64,000 nucleotides of DNA from Nocardioides luteus (GCF_015752315.1 NZ_JADOVJ010000001.1:1364001-1428000), one strand, 5' to 3'; counted from the stretch's first letter, positions 6,665 through 17,763 are shown. Numbers and translations are program-made. Notes: generated by a model not told the origin, from the sequence alone.

Positions 6665-8245
6665 CTAACGGAAACTCGGGTCCAGCGTCTTCGTAAAAAG
6701 AGCCCCGCCGTCGATGTCGCGGAGGGTGACGGTGAGCTGCTGCGTACGTCCGTCGATCTCGACCTCACCGAAGAACTGGAAGCCGTCGGCGGGTGAGGTG
6801 TTCGCGGCCGGGGGAGCGGCCACGAACTCGGCGGTCGGGCCGAAGGTGGCGTCGAGCTTGTTCGGGCCGAAGGCGCCGGCGTTGAGCGGACCGGAGACGA
6901 ACTCCCAGAACGGGTCGAAGTCCTGGTAGGCCGCGCGGTCGGGGTGGTAGGAGTGCGCGGCCGTGTAGTGGACGTCGGCGGTCAGCCAGACGTGGTTGCG
7001 GATGCCGAGGCGCTTGAGCCCGGTGAGCACCTTGGCGATGTCGAGCTCGCGGCCCAGCGGGGCGCCGCCGTCGCCCTGGGAGATGCCCTCCTGCAGCGGG
7101 CCGTCGGGGACGACCAGCCCGATCGGCAGGTCGGCGGCGATGACCTTCCAGGTGGCGCGGGAGGCGGCCAGTTCGCGCAGCAGCCACGCGGTCTGGCGCT
7201 CGCCGAGAACGCCACCGTCGGCGGTCGGCTCCGCGTTGGTCGTGTTGGCGTCCTTGTGGGTGCGCATGTCGAGGACGAAGAGGTCCATCAGCGGGCCGTA
7301 GGAGAGCTTGCGGTAGATCCGGCCGTCCGGGTCGGGGGAGGCGGTGCCGACCGGGATGTACTCGTGGAAGGCCTGCTTCGCGCGGGCGGCCAGGACGTCC
7401 ACGCGGCGCTCGGTGTAGCGACCGTCGTCGGGCAGGATCTCGCCCGGGTACCAGTTGTTGGTGACCTCGTGGTCGTCCCACTGCGCCACGATCGGCGTCT
7501 GGGCGAGGAAGGCACGCCAGTTGTCGGCGAGCAGGTTGTAGGCGTACTGACCGCGGAACTCGGTCAGCGTCTCGGCGACCTTGTGCTTCTCCTCGGTGAC
7601 GATGTTGTTCCAGACCCGCCCGTCGGGGAGGGTCACGGTCGCGGTGACCGGGCCGTCGGCGTAGACGTTGTCACCCGAGCTCAGGAAGAAGTCGGCCTCG
7701 CGCGCCGCCATCGCGGGCGCGATCCGGAAGCCGCCGAAGTCGGGGTTGGCACCCCAGCCCTGGCCGGCGATGTCGCCGGACCACAGGAACCGGATGTCCT
7801 GGCGCCTGCTCGGTGCCGTACGCAGCCGGCCGATCTCCCAGGCGCTGCCACGGCGCGGGTCGTCGGGGTCGACGGCACGGACCCGGTAGAAGTAGTCGCG
7901 CCCCGCCTCGAGGCCGTCGACCTTCAGCTCGCCGGTGAAGTCGCTGCGTCCCGTCACCACGGGGCCGCCGACCGGACGCGCCCGGCGGAACGACTCGTCC
8001 GTCGAGATCTCCGCGACCAGGCGCGAGGTCGTGTCCGCGCGGCTCCACAGCACCCCGCCTCGGGCGCCGACGTCGCCCGACTGGACGCCGTGGGTGAGGG
8101 TCGGGCGGTTGCCGCGTAGGAAGGCGGGAGCAGAGATGGGGACCGCGCGGGCGGCGTGAGCGGCTGCAGCGGTCGTGGGGATGACGAGTCCGGCACCGGC
8201 GGCGGCACCGAGGCCGAGGACGGAGCGGCGGTTGAGTGGGGTCAT
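6665..8245 (-). CDS. phoD: Alkaline phosphatase/phosphodiesterase of the PhoD family
   Basis: 526 residues, exported by the Tat pathway: the N-terminus has the twin-arginine motif NRRSVLGLG and an Ala-rich hydrophobic segment ending near residue 35. An N-terminal fibronectin-like domain (THGVQSGDV, VRAVDPDDP) precedes the calcineurin-like catalytic domain. Metal-ligand motifs seen are SGDIAGQGWG, SSGDNVYADG, WDDHEVTNNWYPGE and TADVHYTAAH. PhoD enzymes hydrolyse phosphomonoesters and diesters outside the membrane with Ca and Fe. No obvious Pho box was recognised upstream. Confidence 0.9.
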   Translation of the reverse strand: MTPLNRRSVLGLGAAAGAGLVIPTTAAAAHAARAVPISAPAFLRGNRPTLTHGVQSGDVGARGGVLWSRADTTSRLVAEISTDESFRRARPVGGPVVTGRSDFTGELKVDGLEAGRDYFYRVRAVDPDDPRRGSAWEIGRLRTAPSRRQDIRFLWSGDIAGQGWGANPDFGGFRIAPAMAAREADFFLSSGDNVYADGPVTATVTLPDGRVWNNIVTEEKHKVAETLTEFRGQYAYNLLADNWRAFLAQTPIVAQWDDHEVTNNWYPGEILPDDGRYTERRVDVLAARAKQAFHEYIPVGTASPDPDGRIYRKLSYGPLMDLFVLDMRTHKDANTTNAEPTADGGVLGERQTAWLLRELAASRATWKVIAADLPIGLVVPDGPLQEGISQGDGGAPLGRELDIAKVLTGLKRLGIRNHVWLTADVHYTAAHSYHPDRAAYQDFDPFWEFVSGPLNAGAFGPNKLDATFGPTAEFVAAPPAANTSPADGFQFFGEVEIDGRTQQLTVTLRDIDGGALFTKTLDPSFR

Positions 8246-8351
8246 GAGCCAAACCTGCCGATTCCGGCAGAACTACCGGTGAGTTCCGCGGGTCGTGCCG
8301 GTGAACACGTGAGCGACGTGACCCGCTGGGATCCGGCTGGCAGTATCTGCG

Positions 8352-9278
8352 GTGATGTGGGCAAGAAAGAAGACGTACGCCGCTGCGCTGCTGCTCCTGG
8401 TGGCGCCGGCGTTGTTCGGCTGCGCCGCCGAGCCGCCTGCCGGGGCCGAGTCGCCGTCGGTCCCCGCGGCGCCCGAGTCGGAGACGCGGTCCAGCCAGGC
8501 GCCGCGTGCGCTGGAGTCGCTCGACATCCCGTCCGTCGCACCCGCCCAGGACCGCGGGATCGTCGAGGGCGGTGACCTGAGCTGGCCGCAGTGTCCCGAG
8601 GGGATGGGCATCAAGGAGCGCCGTACGCTGGGGCTGCCGATGCCGCTCGACTCGGCGGAGTACGTGATCATCGGGCTCACCAACGGCCCGGCGTTCACCC
8701 CCAACCCGTGCCTGGCCTCGCAGGTCGAGTGGGCCAGGACGAACAAGGTGATGACCTCCGCCTACGCGGTCGTCTCCTATCCCGAGGCCGCCACGCTCCG
8801 CGAGTACGGCGAGGACGGTCCCGGCGACCCGGAGACGAGGATCGGCCGGCTGACCAACGTCGGCTACCAGCAGGCTCGGTGGAACCTCGAGCAGATGGAG
8901 CGTGCCGGGCTGGAGTCACCCTCGGTGTGGCTCGACGTCGAGCCGGTCCCCGACTGGGAGTGGTCCGACGACGTCGCGGCCAACCAGGCGGTGGTCCAGG
9001 GCGCCGTGGCCGGCTACCAGGACGCCGGGATACGGGTCGGGGTCTACTCGATCGAGGGGCTGTGGACACCGATCGTCGGCGACCTGCAGCTGCAGCTGCC
9101 CGAGTGGCGCCCGGCGGGCGAGACGTCGCGGGCCGCGGCGCTGGAGCGCTGCGACGGCGACTGGATGTTCCAGGGCGGTGCCGCGGTGATCGTGCAGTGG
9201 CTCGAGGCCGGCCGCGACCGCAACGTGACCTGCCCGGGCGAGTCGGTGCAGCTGCCGCTTTGGTTCCACCAGTACTGA
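8352..9278 (+). CDS. Secreted lipoprotein with glycoside-hydrolase-like (GH25/DUF1906-type) domain
   Basis: About 308 residues. A lipobox (LFGC, Cys near residue 24) follows a hydrophobic signal peptide, then a Ser/Pro/Ala-rich linker to about residue 65. The domain starts [10 protein letters not shown] and contains acidic strands such as [13 protein letters not shown], reminiscent of TIM-barrel lysozyme-like proteins (GH25, DUF1906). The Asp/Glu of DVE is in the right context for a catalytic residue, but the family was not confirmed. The start is GTG 8352 or ATG 8355; a CAGTAT -10 element eight bases before the ATG suggests a leaderless mRNA. Divergent from phoD. Confidence 0.65.
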   Translation: MMWARKKTYAAALLLLVAPALFGCAAEPPAGAESPSVPAAPESETRSSQAPRALESLDIPSVAPAQDRGIVEGGDLSWPQCPEGMGIKERRTLGLPMPLDSAEYVIIGLTNGPAFTPNPCLASQVEWARTNKVMTSAYAVVSYPEAATLREYGEDGPGDPETRIGRLTNVGYQQARWNLEQMERAGLESPSVWLDVEPVPDWEWSDDVAANQAVVQGAVAGYQDAGIRVGVYSIEGLWTPIVGDLQLQLPEWRPAGETSRAAALERCDGDWMFQGGAAVIVQWLEAGRDRNVTCPGESVQLPLWFHQY

Positions 9279-9300
9279 GCGTGGGAGGATGGCCCCCATC

Positions 9301-11154
<1,854 letters not shown>

Positions 11155-11280
11155 CTGCCCCGCCGGTCGAGCCGCCGGGCCCGCGACGTCCTACCCTCGA
11201 TGGAGGACAACCTTTCCCGGGGTCGAGGTGGTCGTCCTTGATAGGGGCGCCTCGTCGGGGGCGACGAGCGGGGAGGGGAC

Positions 11281-11811
11281 GTGGATGCGACCCAGGTCTC
11301 GGGGAAGTGGAGCGGAGCGGGAGCTGCGCGGGAGTTCGACGACTTCGTCGAGGCCTGCTCCACGCGGCTGCTGCGGACCGCCTACTTGCTGACCCACGAC
11401 CGGGGGCGCGCGGAGGACCTTCTGCAGACGGCGCTGGTGAAGGCGTGGCTGTCCTGGTCGCGGATCGACGGCGATCCGGCGGCGTACGTGAGCAAGATCC
11501 TCGTCAACACCTACGCCACCTGGTGGCGCCGCAGGTGGAACGACGAGCGGCCGACCTCTGAGCTGCCGGAGGCCGAGTACGACGAGGACCGTGCGGCGAC
11601 TCACGACCTGTGGACGGCGTTGGGCAGGTTGCCGAGAAGACAGCGGGCGGTGATCGTGCTGCGGTACGTCGAGGACCTCAGCGAAGCGGAGACGGCTCGG
11701 TTGCTCGGCTGCTCGATCGGCACGGTGAAGAGCCAGCGGGTGAAGGCACTGGCCAAGCTGCGCCTCGACGACGCACTGGCCCAGGAGACGCACGGGGAGG
11801 CGGCGCGATGA
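11281..11811 (+). CDS. ECF sigma factor, SigE family (pair 1)
   Basis: 176 residues. Region 2 is visible as LLRTAYLLTHDRGRAEDLLQTALVKAW and region 4 as ALGRLPRRQRAVIVLRYVEDLSEAETARLLGCSIGTVKSQ. The short form without extra C-terminal domains matches the actinobacterial SigE-type ECF group. It starts with GTG after a GGGGAGGGG ribosome site. The stop overlaps the start of the membrane partner (ATGA, 11808-11811), so the two are coupled, as for a sigma/anti-sigma pair. The target regulon is unknown. Confidence 0.9.
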   Translation: MDATQVSGKWSGAGAAREFDDFVEACSTRLLRTAYLLTHDRGRAEDLLQTALVKAWLSWSRIDGDPAAYVSKILVNTYATWWRRRWNDERPTSELPEAEYDEDRAATHDLWTALGRLPRRQRAVIVLRYVEDLSEAETARLLGCSIGTVKSQRVKALAKLRLDDALAQETHGEAAR

Positions 11812-12746
11812 GCATCCAGCAGCTTCAGGACACGTTGCGCGCGCACGCCGACGCCATCGAGGACACCGGGGTCGTCGGCCGGGGTGCGGCGGTCCGGCGA
11901 CGGGCGGCCAGGATCCGGGTTCGTCGTGCACTGGTCGTGGCGGCGGTGGTGGCGATCGTCCTGCCCGCAGCCGGGTTGGCCGCTCTGGGGGTGAACCCGT
12001 TCGACCGCACCGCACCGGTCGTGACTCCGCCCGGCCCGACGAGCGACCTGTTCGTCGAGGCGTTCGCCGGCCGGACCCTGATCGACGCCGAGGTCGCCAC
12101 CGGACGAAGCGAGATGGTGTTCACCGCCGAGGCCTCCCGCAACACCGAGTGGCGGGCCGTCTGTGAGGGCGTGGGCAGCAGATACACCCTGCACGTCGCG
12201 ATGGACGACGGAGAGCCGGGAGAGCTGCCGTGCGACGTGCCACTCCTCTCGGGTCGATGGATCGCCTACCAGTTCGGACCGGAACACCCGGTCAAGGGCG
12301 AGCACACCCTCCGACTCTGGTTGACCAGCACGTCCGGACGCGAGAAGGCACCACCCGTGGACGGGCAGATCGGAGCCGCGGTCTACCGGCTGCCCGCACC
12401 CGCCGCCACGGTCGCCGGCCACCAGGTCCAGGCTCTCGAGATGGACGGCGGAAGCGAGTTCCGCCTGGTCAGGCGTGAGGAGTCCATGCCGGGCGCTCGA
12501 GTCCTCTCCTCGACGTACTCCTCCCGGACCCGCCCTGTCGAGGTGGGCTGGTACACCTCGGGATCGGGCACCCAGGAGGTGCAGGTCTACGTCGACGGCC
12601 GGCCCGAGACCGGGCTGACCCTCGGCAACGGCGGGCCAGGGCTTGTCCTGACGCCCGGTGAGGCGCACACCGTGAGCCTGCGGATCGTGGGGGATGTTCC
12701 GCCCGACGCTCTCCTCGGGCTCGTCTGGCGCGAAGAGGTCCGATGA
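11808..12746 (+). CDS. Membrane partner of ECF sigma factor (putative anti-sigma), pair 1
   Basis: 312 residues. A short cytoplasmic N-terminus (about 40 residues, MSIQQLQDTLRAHADAIE) precedes one membrane helix (about 44-64, ALVVAAVVAIVLPAAGLAAL) and a roughly 245-residue extracytoplasmic domain of beta-rich appearance. No zinc anti-sigma motif (HxxxCxxC) is seen. The role is inferred from translational coupling to the sigma gene; the outer domain would be the sensor. The next gene follows with another ATGA overlap (12743-12746). Confidence 0.7.
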   Translation: MSIQQLQDTLRAHADAIEDTGVVGRGAAVRRRAARIRVRRALVVAAVVAIVLPAAGLAALGVNPFDRTAPVVTPPGPTSDLFVEAFAGRTLIDAEVATGRSEMVFTAEASRNTEWRAVCEGVGSRYTLHVAMDDGEPGELPCDVPLLSGRWIAYQFGPEHPVKGEHTLRLWLTSTSGREKAPPVDGQIGAAVYRLPAPAATVAGHQVQALEMDGGSEFRLVRREESMPGARVLSSTYSSRTRPVEVGWYTSGSGTQEVQVYVDGRPETGLTLGNGGPGLVLTPGEAHTVSLRIVGDVPPDALLGLVWREEVR

Positions 12747-13111
12747 TGAGGCGGCGAGGCTGGGTGTGGTGGTACGGCCTGTTCCTCGGCTGCCTGCTGC
12801 TCGCGGCGGGCGCGGCGGAGACCGTTCGGGTCGTACGCAGCGGCGACGGCGGCCTGCTGTTCTGGTTCGGCACGCTCGTCGGTGGCGGAGTGTTGGTCCT
12901 GGCCGGCACGCTGCTGCTGCCGTCGCGTCCGAGGCCGGGGTTCGTGCTCACTACGCTCGGCTGTGCCGCAGCTCTGCTGCCGACCTCGTGGACGGTGGTC
13001 GTGCCCGTGATGCTCGTGGTGCTGGTCGTCGCGAGCGGCAGACGAGCCGCTCGCCCTCCAGGTCGCAGTGCGCAAGAACGGTCGGGTCGGCAGGGGATGG
13101 CCGGTGGTTGA
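12743..13111 (+). CDS. Small integral membrane protein of unknown function
   Basis: 122 residues with four probable membrane helices: YGLFLGCLLLAAGAAETV, LLFWFGTLVGGGVLVLAGTLLL, FVLTTLGCAAALLPTSW and VVPVMLVVLVVASG. A basic cytoplasmic tail follows. No family recognised. It overlaps the preceding putative anti-sigma gene by four bases, so it is the third gene of the sigma operon and may act with it at the membrane. Confidence 0.65.
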   Translation: MMRRRGWVWWYGLFLGCLLLAAGAAETVRVVRSGDGGLLFWFGTLVGGGVLVLAGTLLLPSRPRPGFVLTTLGCAAALLPTSWTVVVPVMLVVLVVASGRRAARPPGRSAQERSGRQGMAGG

Positions 13112-13597
13112 GTGAGCCGCATGCGTACAGAACAGGTTCGGTTCCCGAAGGGCTATGGCACGCCGAGCGAGCTGCTGGCGTGGGAGGACGTACGACAGCG
13201 GCTGGTCGAGGCGAAGCAGTTCTGGTTCGCGTTCGAGAGGCCGGGGCGGAGTCCGCACGTGACGCCGCTGGACGGGATCTGGTTCGAGGAGAAGCTGGTC
13301 TACGGCGGGAGCCCGGAGACGCTGCACCGGCGGCTGGCGGCCGCGCACCCGAAGGTGACGGTGAACCTGCCTGACCCGTGGAAGCTGGTCGTCATCGAGG
13401 GCGAGGTGCGGGAGACGGGCTTCGCTCCGGGGGTCGCCGCGGAGATCGCGGGACTGCTGAACGCGAAGTATCCCGAGTACGGCGACAACGTCTTCGACCC
13501 GAAGCACTACACCGAAGGGGCTCCGGTCGTGCATCCCGGCAGGATCCGGGCCTGGACCTCGTTCCCCAAGGACGCGACGGCGTTCGTCTTCGACTGA
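13112..13597 (+). CDS. Pyridoxamine 5'-phosphate oxidase-fold (split-barrel flavin) protein
   Basis: 161 residues. The pattern FWFAFERPGRSPHVTPLDGIWF, then VNLPDPWKLVVIEGEV and a C-terminal RIRAWTSFPKDATAFVF, fits the split beta-barrel fold that binds FMN or F420. Start is GTG 13112 immediately after the previous stop, or ATG 13121. The tight spacing suggests it belongs to the sigma operon transcript. The substrate is unknown; these small proteins are often F420- or FMN-dependent reductases. Confidence 0.7.
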   Translation: MSRMRTEQVRFPKGYGTPSELLAWEDVRQRLVEAKQFWFAFERPGRSPHVTPLDGIWFEEKLVYGGSPETLHRRLAAAHPKVTVNLPDPWKLVVIEGEVRETGFAPGVAAEIAGLLNAKYPEYGDNVFDPKHYTEGAPVVHPGRIRAWTSFPKDATAFVFD

Positions 13598-13628
13598 ACC
13601 GAGGGTCGGCCGTTGTAGTCTCCCGGGG

Positions 13629-14075
13629 ATGCATTTCACCGAGTACGACACCCGGGTGGCCGCGTACGCCGTCATCATCGACGCAGGGCGGATCCTGCTG
13701 AGCTGGTTCAACGGCAACCACCGCACCGAGCCCGGCTGGACGCTTCCGGGCGGCGGTGTCGACTACGGCGAGCAGATGCCCGCCGCGGTCAGACGCGAGG
13801 TGAAGGAGGAGACCGGCTACGACGTCGAGGTCGGGGCTCCGCTGACGACCAACGTGTACGTCGTGCCGTTCGAGCCGGGGCGCCGGCCCTACCAGTCCAC
13901 CCGGGTGATCTTCGAGGCGCGGATCGTCGGGGGTGAGCTGGGCACGCTGGAGGTCGACGGAACCACCGACTTCGCCGAGTGGGTCCCGCTCGAGAAGGCG
14001 GCCCAGGTGCCCGAGTCGGCCGCCGACATCGTTCGCCTCGGGATCGAGGCCTGGAGGGCTCAGTCCACCCAGTAG
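13629..14075 (+). CDS. NUDIX hydrolase
   Basis: 148 residues. The Nudix box is complete: G-GGVDYG-E-QMPAAVRREVKEETGYD follows the GX5EX7REUXEEXGU pattern, with the metal-binding glutamates present. It hydrolyses a nucleoside diphosphate linked to another moiety; the substrate cannot be read. A TAGTCT -10 hexamer seven bases before the ATG suggests a leaderless transcript. Its 3' end overlaps the convergent cupin gene by 16 bases. Confidence 0.9.
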   Translation: MHFTEYDTRVAAYAVIIDAGRILLSWFNGNHRTEPGWTLPGGGVDYGEQMPAAVRREVKEETGYDVEVGAPLTTNVYVVPFEPGRRPYQSTRVIFEARIVGGELGTLEVDGTTDFAEWVPLEKAAQVPESAADIVRLGIEAWRAQSTQ

Positions 14076-14584
14076 TTGTCGTGGAGCTTGTAGAACTCGG
14101 CCAGGTCGTCCGGACCGAGCTCGGTGCCCTCGGCCAGCTCGCGCAGCCCCTCGAAGTAGCCCTCCCGCGGCGCACCGGGAGTGAAGTGCAGCAGCATCGA
14201 GGCGGGCTCGTCGGTCGTGTTGCGGAAGCCGTGCAGGCCGCCGACCGGCACATGCACGAAGTCGCCGGCGCCAGCCGGGATCCACTCCTCGCCGTTGTAG
14301 ATCCGCACGGTCCCGGTCAGCACGTAGAACGACTCGGCCACCGCGCGGTGGAAATGCGGCCCGGGACCGGTCTCGCCGGGACCGAAGTGCCAGCGGTAGA
14401 GCCCGTAGTCGCCCGCGGTGGTCGCCCCGGTGGCCAGATAGTCGACCTTCACACCGTTGGGATATTCGAGGTCGGGTGCGGTCTTGTCGGGACGGTAGAA
14501 CGCCGAGACCTCACCGGCCTCGCCGTCGTAGCGATCGGGCGGGTAGGGAACGCCCTTGGTCCCCATCGACTCTGGAAGTGACAT
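14060..14584 (-). CDS. Cupin-domain protein
   Basis: 174 residues forming one cupin barrel. The metal motif G(X)5HXH(X)3-4E(X)6G is visible in PGPHFHRAVAESFYVLTGTV, with the second motif around AGDFVHVPVGGLHGFRN, so a divalent metal is probably bound. The C-terminal part is helical. Small single-domain cupins of this type are isomerases, dioxygenases or sensors, and nothing in the neighbourhood fixes which. Monocistronic; divergent from the following kinase gene. Confidence 0.8.
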   Translation of the reverse strand: MSLPESMGTKGVPYPPDRYDGEAGEVSAFYRPDKTAPDLEYPNGVKVDYLATGATTAGDYGLYRWHFGPGETGPGPHFHRAVAESFYVLTGTVRIYNGEEWIPAGAGDFVHVPVGGLHGFRNTTDEPASMLLHFTPGAPREGYFEGLRELAEGTELGPDDLAEFYKLHDNYWVD

Positions 14585-14652
14585 GGGCCCAACCTGCCCG
14601 ATCCGTCGAGGGTTGGGAAGCCCATTAGAAATGTGTCAGTAGGGTTGCCGCC

Positions 14653-15549
14653 GTGACGCTCGTCCCGGACTCCTTCCGAGCTCTCGCGGCCAACGGGCCC
14701 TCGTGGGCGGCGTGGCTCGACGACCTCCCGGGCCTGCTGCGCGACCTGGTCGAGGAGTGGTCGCTGACCCTCGACGGCCCCTCCACCCACGGCAACTGTG
14801 CCGTCGTGCTCCCGGTCCGCACCGCCGAGGGTGAGCCCGCGGTGCTGAAGGTCGGCTGGCCCCACTGGGAGGCCGAGCACGAGGCGCTGGCGCTGCAGGT
14901 GTGGAGCGGTCGGGGTGCCGTACGCCTCCTGCGGGCCGATCCGAAGCGGTTCGCGCTGCTGCTCGAACGGCTGCATCCCGAGGAGGATCTCTCGGAGCTC
15001 TGGGACGTGCAGGCGTGCGAGATCGTGGGCGGGTTCTACCGCCGGCTGCACGTCGCGGCTCCGCCGCAGCTGCGTACGTTGTCGGCTCAGGCCGAGCGCT
15101 GGGCGAGCGAGCTGGGGGAGAAGAGCCGGCGGCTCCCGGTGCCACCGCGGATGGTCGACCAGGCCCGGGCGATCGCTCGCGACTTCGCGCGCGACGAGGA
15201 CACCGACGGGCGGCTGATCCACACGGACCTGCACTACGAGAACGTCCTCCGGGGTGATCGCGAGGAGTGGCTCGTGATCGACCCGAAGCCGCTCTCCGGC
15301 GACCCGCACTACGAGCTCGCGCCGATGCTGTGGAACCGCTCCGACGAGTACGCGGGGCGGATCCGCGACGGCGTACGCGACCGCTTCTTCGCCCTCGTCG
15401 ACGCCGCCGAGCTCGACGAAGACCGCGCTCGCGCGTGGGTGGTGCTGCGACTGATGGTCAACATCAAGGACGAGGTCGAGGACAACCAGGCGCCCGACAA
15501 GGACTGGATCACCGAGATGATCTCGCTCACCAAAGCCGTGCAGGACTGA
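14653..15549 (+). CDS. APH(6)/streptomycin-6-kinase-type phosphotransferase
   Basis: 298 residues. The catalytic loop HTDLHYEN and metal segment VIDPKPLSGDPHYELA match the aminoglycoside/hydroxyurea phosphotransferase family (APH(6), StrB-like), where IDPKP..GDP is diagnostic. The N-lobe lysine lies in AVLKVGWP. Unlike the kinase-like protein at 1070-2014, all key residues are intact. GTG start seven bases after a TAGGGT -10 element, hence probably leaderless. Chromosomal homologues in actinobacteria do not necessarily give resistance; the natural substrate is unknown. Confidence 0.85.
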   Translation: MTLVPDSFRALAANGPSWAAWLDDLPGLLRDLVEEWSLTLDGPSTHGNCAVVLPVRTAEGEPAVLKVGWPHWEAEHEALALQVWSGRGAVRLLRADPKRFALLLERLHPEEDLSELWDVQACEIVGGFYRRLHVAAPPQLRTLSAQAERWASELGEKSRRLPVPPRMVDQARAIARDFARDEDTDGRLIHTDLHYENVLRGDREEWLVIDPKPLSGDPHYELAPMLWNRSDEYAGRIRDGVRDRFFALVDAAELDEDRARAWVVLRLMVNIKDEVEDNQAPDKDWITEMISLTKAVQD

Positions 15550-15593
15550 GAAACTCGCGTGCCTGATCCCGGCAGGCCCGGGACAATCGGCGC

Positions 15594-16244
15594 ATGCCCA
15601 TCGTGCGTAGCGTCAACATCGGTCAGTCCAAGCCCGCCGAGTGGGCGGAGGTGGGCGCCACCTCGATGGAGAAGCTCGCCATGGCCGGGCCGGTGACGGT
15701 CGGCCCGGAGGGCATCGTCACCGACACCCAGACCGACCGCCGCCACCACGGGGGCGCGGAGCAGGCGGTCTACGCCTTCGCCCGCGAGGACCTCGACCTG
15801 TGGGGCTCACGGTTGGGTGCGACGCTTCGGGACGGGCAGTTCGCCGAGAACCTCACGACCGAGGGGATCGACGTCAACGCGGCCCTCGTGGGGGAGCAAT
15901 GGCGGATCGGTACGGTGCTGATGCAGATCTGCAGCGTGCGTACGCCCTGCAACGACTTCAAGAACTGGATGGGCGTCTCGGGCTACGACAACGCCCGGTG
16001 GGTCAAGAGATTCACCCAGGAGGCCCGGCCGGGGCCCTACCTGCGCGTCCTCGAGGAGGGCCAACTGGAGGCCGGCGACGAGATCGTCGTGGTCCACCGG
16101 CCCGACCACGACATCACCGTCTCGACCCTCTTCGAGGCGCTCACCACCGACCGGTCCCTGCTGCCGTCGCTGATCGGCATCGAGGGGCTCGGGGACAAGC
16201 CGCGTGCCGCGGCCGAGAGGTACGTCGCGGCCGAGCCGCTCTAG
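15594..16244 (+). CDS. MOSC-domain protein (YiiM-like)
   Basis: 216 residues. The MOSC core includes TDRRHHGGAEQAVYAFAREDL, FAENLTTEGID, LMQICSVRTPCNDF (with the conserved Cys) and RPGPYLRVLEEGQLEAGDEI. MOSC proteins handle sulfur for molybdenum-cofactor-type chemistry; YiiM-like members reduce N-hydroxylated compounds such as 6-hydroxylaminopurine. A GACAAT -10 element lies six bases before the ATG. It ends in a four-base convergent overlap with the next gene. Confidence 0.85.
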   Translation: MPIVRSVNIGQSKPAEWAEVGATSMEKLAMAGPVTVGPEGIVTDTQTDRRHHGGAEQAVYAFAREDLDLWGSRLGATLRDGQFAENLTTEGIDVNAALVGEQWRIGTVLMQICSVRTPCNDFKNWMGVSGYDNARWVKRFTQEARPGPYLRVLEEGQLEAGDEIVVVHRPDHDITVSTLFEALTTDRSLLPSLIGIEGLGDKPRAAAERYVAAEPL

Positions 16245-17287
16245 GGACCGCACGGCCCTCCGTCGCACCCCATCATGTAGAGACCGTCGGGGGAGCGGCC
16301 CTGGATCTCCAGCTTGTTCAGCTGGTCCGTCGTGAGCTTCCCGGTCGGGATGAGCGCGACTGCCACGTTCGCCTCGGTGATGGTCGCGTCGAACCGCTGC
16401 TCGCCGACCCAGAACCAGGCGGACTCGATCGTCTCGTTGCCGAGCGACCGCGTCACCCGGATCCCTTCCGCGGTCTCGGTCCACTCGACGGTCGGCGGTT
16501 CAGGCGCCACGTCATGCACCAGATCGCCGTCGGCGTCGTAGGCACGGAAGCTCGCCGAGTCGACGCTGACCTCGTGGTCGATCCAGGCGACCGCCACGCC
16601 GTTGACGAGGGTTGCCGGGAACTCCTCGCCGCTCGAGGTGAAGACCACCTCGGTGACGTTCAGATCCTCCGGGAGCGGAAGCATGAAGCGCGTGTCGCCG
16701 TCGGAGCTGCTGCGGGAGAAGTCCTCCCACGGTCCCATCGATGCGAATCGGCCCCAGACCTCCGGCGTGCCGATCGCCTGTGCGATGTCGGGCTCGCTGC
16801 CGTCCCCACGGCTGGGTGCCGAGCAGGTCACTTCGTAGTCGCGGCCGTCGAAGATCGCCCTGACCGTCGATCCGCGCTTCTCGGCCAGGAACGGCCAGGT
16901 GCCTGCGGGGATCTCCTGGTAGACGTCGTCGGGGACGCTTTCTCCGGGTGCCAGGTTGTACAGCAGCTCCTTGTCGGCCCAGGCCGACGGCAGACACCGC
17001 GCGCTCAGCTGGTCGAGCTCCTCGGGAGTGAGATTGGTCGGATTGCCCGACCAGTCGACCGGGTTTCTCTCGGGCGGTGCCGGGGTGGCGACGTCCGAGT
17101 CGATCAGCCGGTCGGGGACCACGACGTACGCCATGACGCCGGCGATCGAGCAGGCGGCGACGGTGGCGAGGACCTTCGCCGTGCGACGGCGGCGGCGCAT
17201 CCGGTCGCCCCGGCGCAGGATCTCGGCGGCGGGGAGGTCCAAGGTGTGGTGGCTGCTGGTGCGCAGCAGGGTCTCGATGTCGTTCAT
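16241..17287 (-). CDS. Membrane partner of ECF sigma factor (putative anti-sigma), pair 2
   Basis: 348 residues. The N-terminus MNDIETLLRTSSHHTLDLP and an Arg-rich stretch (RMRRRRRTAK) precede one membrane helix (VLATVAACSIAGVMAYVVV, about residues 38-57). The rest is an extracytoplasmic domain ending in a Cys/Gly-rich tail (MGCDGGPCGP). No zinc anti-sigma motif. Its ATG overlaps the sigma gene stop (ATGA, 17284-17287), which fixes the start. Inferred sensor/anti-sigma for the upstream sigma factor. Confidence 0.7.
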   Translation of the reverse strand: MNDIETLLRTSSHHTLDLPAAEILRRGDRMRRRRRTAKVLATVAACSIAGVMAYVVVPDRLIDSDVATPAPPERNPVDWSGNPTNLTPEELDQLSARCLPSAWADKELLYNLAPGESVPDDVYQEIPAGTWPFLAEKRGSTVRAIFDGRDYEVTCSAPSRGDGSEPDIAQAIGTPEVWGRFASMGPWEDFSRSSSDGDTRFMLPLPEDLNVTEVVFTSSGEEFPATLVNGVAVAWIDHEVSVDSASFRAYDADGDLVHDVAPEPPTVEWTETAEGIRVTRSLGNETIESAWFWVGEQRFDATITEANVAVALIPTGKLTTDQLNKLEIQGRSPDGLYMMGCDGGPCGP

Positions 17288-17763
17288 GACAGCATCCCTT
17301 CGGAGTCGGTCAGCCGCTGCCGCAGAGTCTTGAGCGCCTGGTGGAGCGTGGCCGAGACGGTGCCGCGAGCGATGCCGAGCTCGTGGCCGGTCGTCTCGGC
17401 GTCGAGGTCGAGGAAGTAGCGCAGCGCGACAACCTGTCGTTGACGCGGTGGCAGCCGGCGTACGGCCTCCAGCAGGTCGTCGAAGCTCGAGTCGTCGCGG
17501 GGGAGCTGTTCGGGCGTCTCGGGGACGGCCGTCTCGCGGCGGCGCTTGCGCCACCAGGAGATGTCGGCGTTGATCGCCGTCCGGACGATCCATGCGCGGG
17601 GCGAATCCACGCTGCGTACGCTCGGCCACCTCGACCACGCCCGGGCGAACGCCTCGGCGACGGCCTCCTCGGCGCGGTCGGGAGCCATGCCGTAGGCGAT
17701 CGCGGCCCGCAGGCAGCGATCCTTGCTGCCGGCGTAGAACTCGGTGAACTCGTCTCTGGTCAC
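17284..17763 (-). CDS. ECF sigma factor, SigE family (pair 2)
   Basis: 159 residues. Region 2: DRCLRAAIAYGMAPDRAEEAVAEAFARAW. Region 4: LEAVRRLPPRQRQVVALRYFLDLDAETTGHELGIARGTVSATLHQ. GTG start at 17763. Coupled by ATGA to its membrane partner. Divergent from the MFS exporter gene with fewer than 90 bases between them, so the exporter could belong to its regulon, although no matching promoter pair was identified. Confidence 0.9.
   Translation of the reverse strand: MTRDEFTEFYAGSKDRCLRAAIAYGMAPDRAEEAVAEAFARAWSRWPSVRSVDSPRAWIVRTAINADISWWRKRRRETAVPETPEQLPRDDSSFDDLLEAVRRLPPRQRQVVALRYFLDLDAETTGHELGIARGTVSATLHQALKTLRQRLTDSEGMLS

Noticed and set aside
8255..8270. CTGCCG-ATTC-CGGCAG inverted repeat between phoD and the divergent lipoprotein gene
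   Set aside because: Six-base GC-rich arms occur often by chance at this composition and no match to a known operator was seen.
14653..15549. Possible antibiotic-resistance determinant
   Set aside because: The family includes streptomycin kinases, but chromosomal homologues are common in actinobacteria and no resistance island or mobile element surrounds it; kept only as a phosphotransferase.
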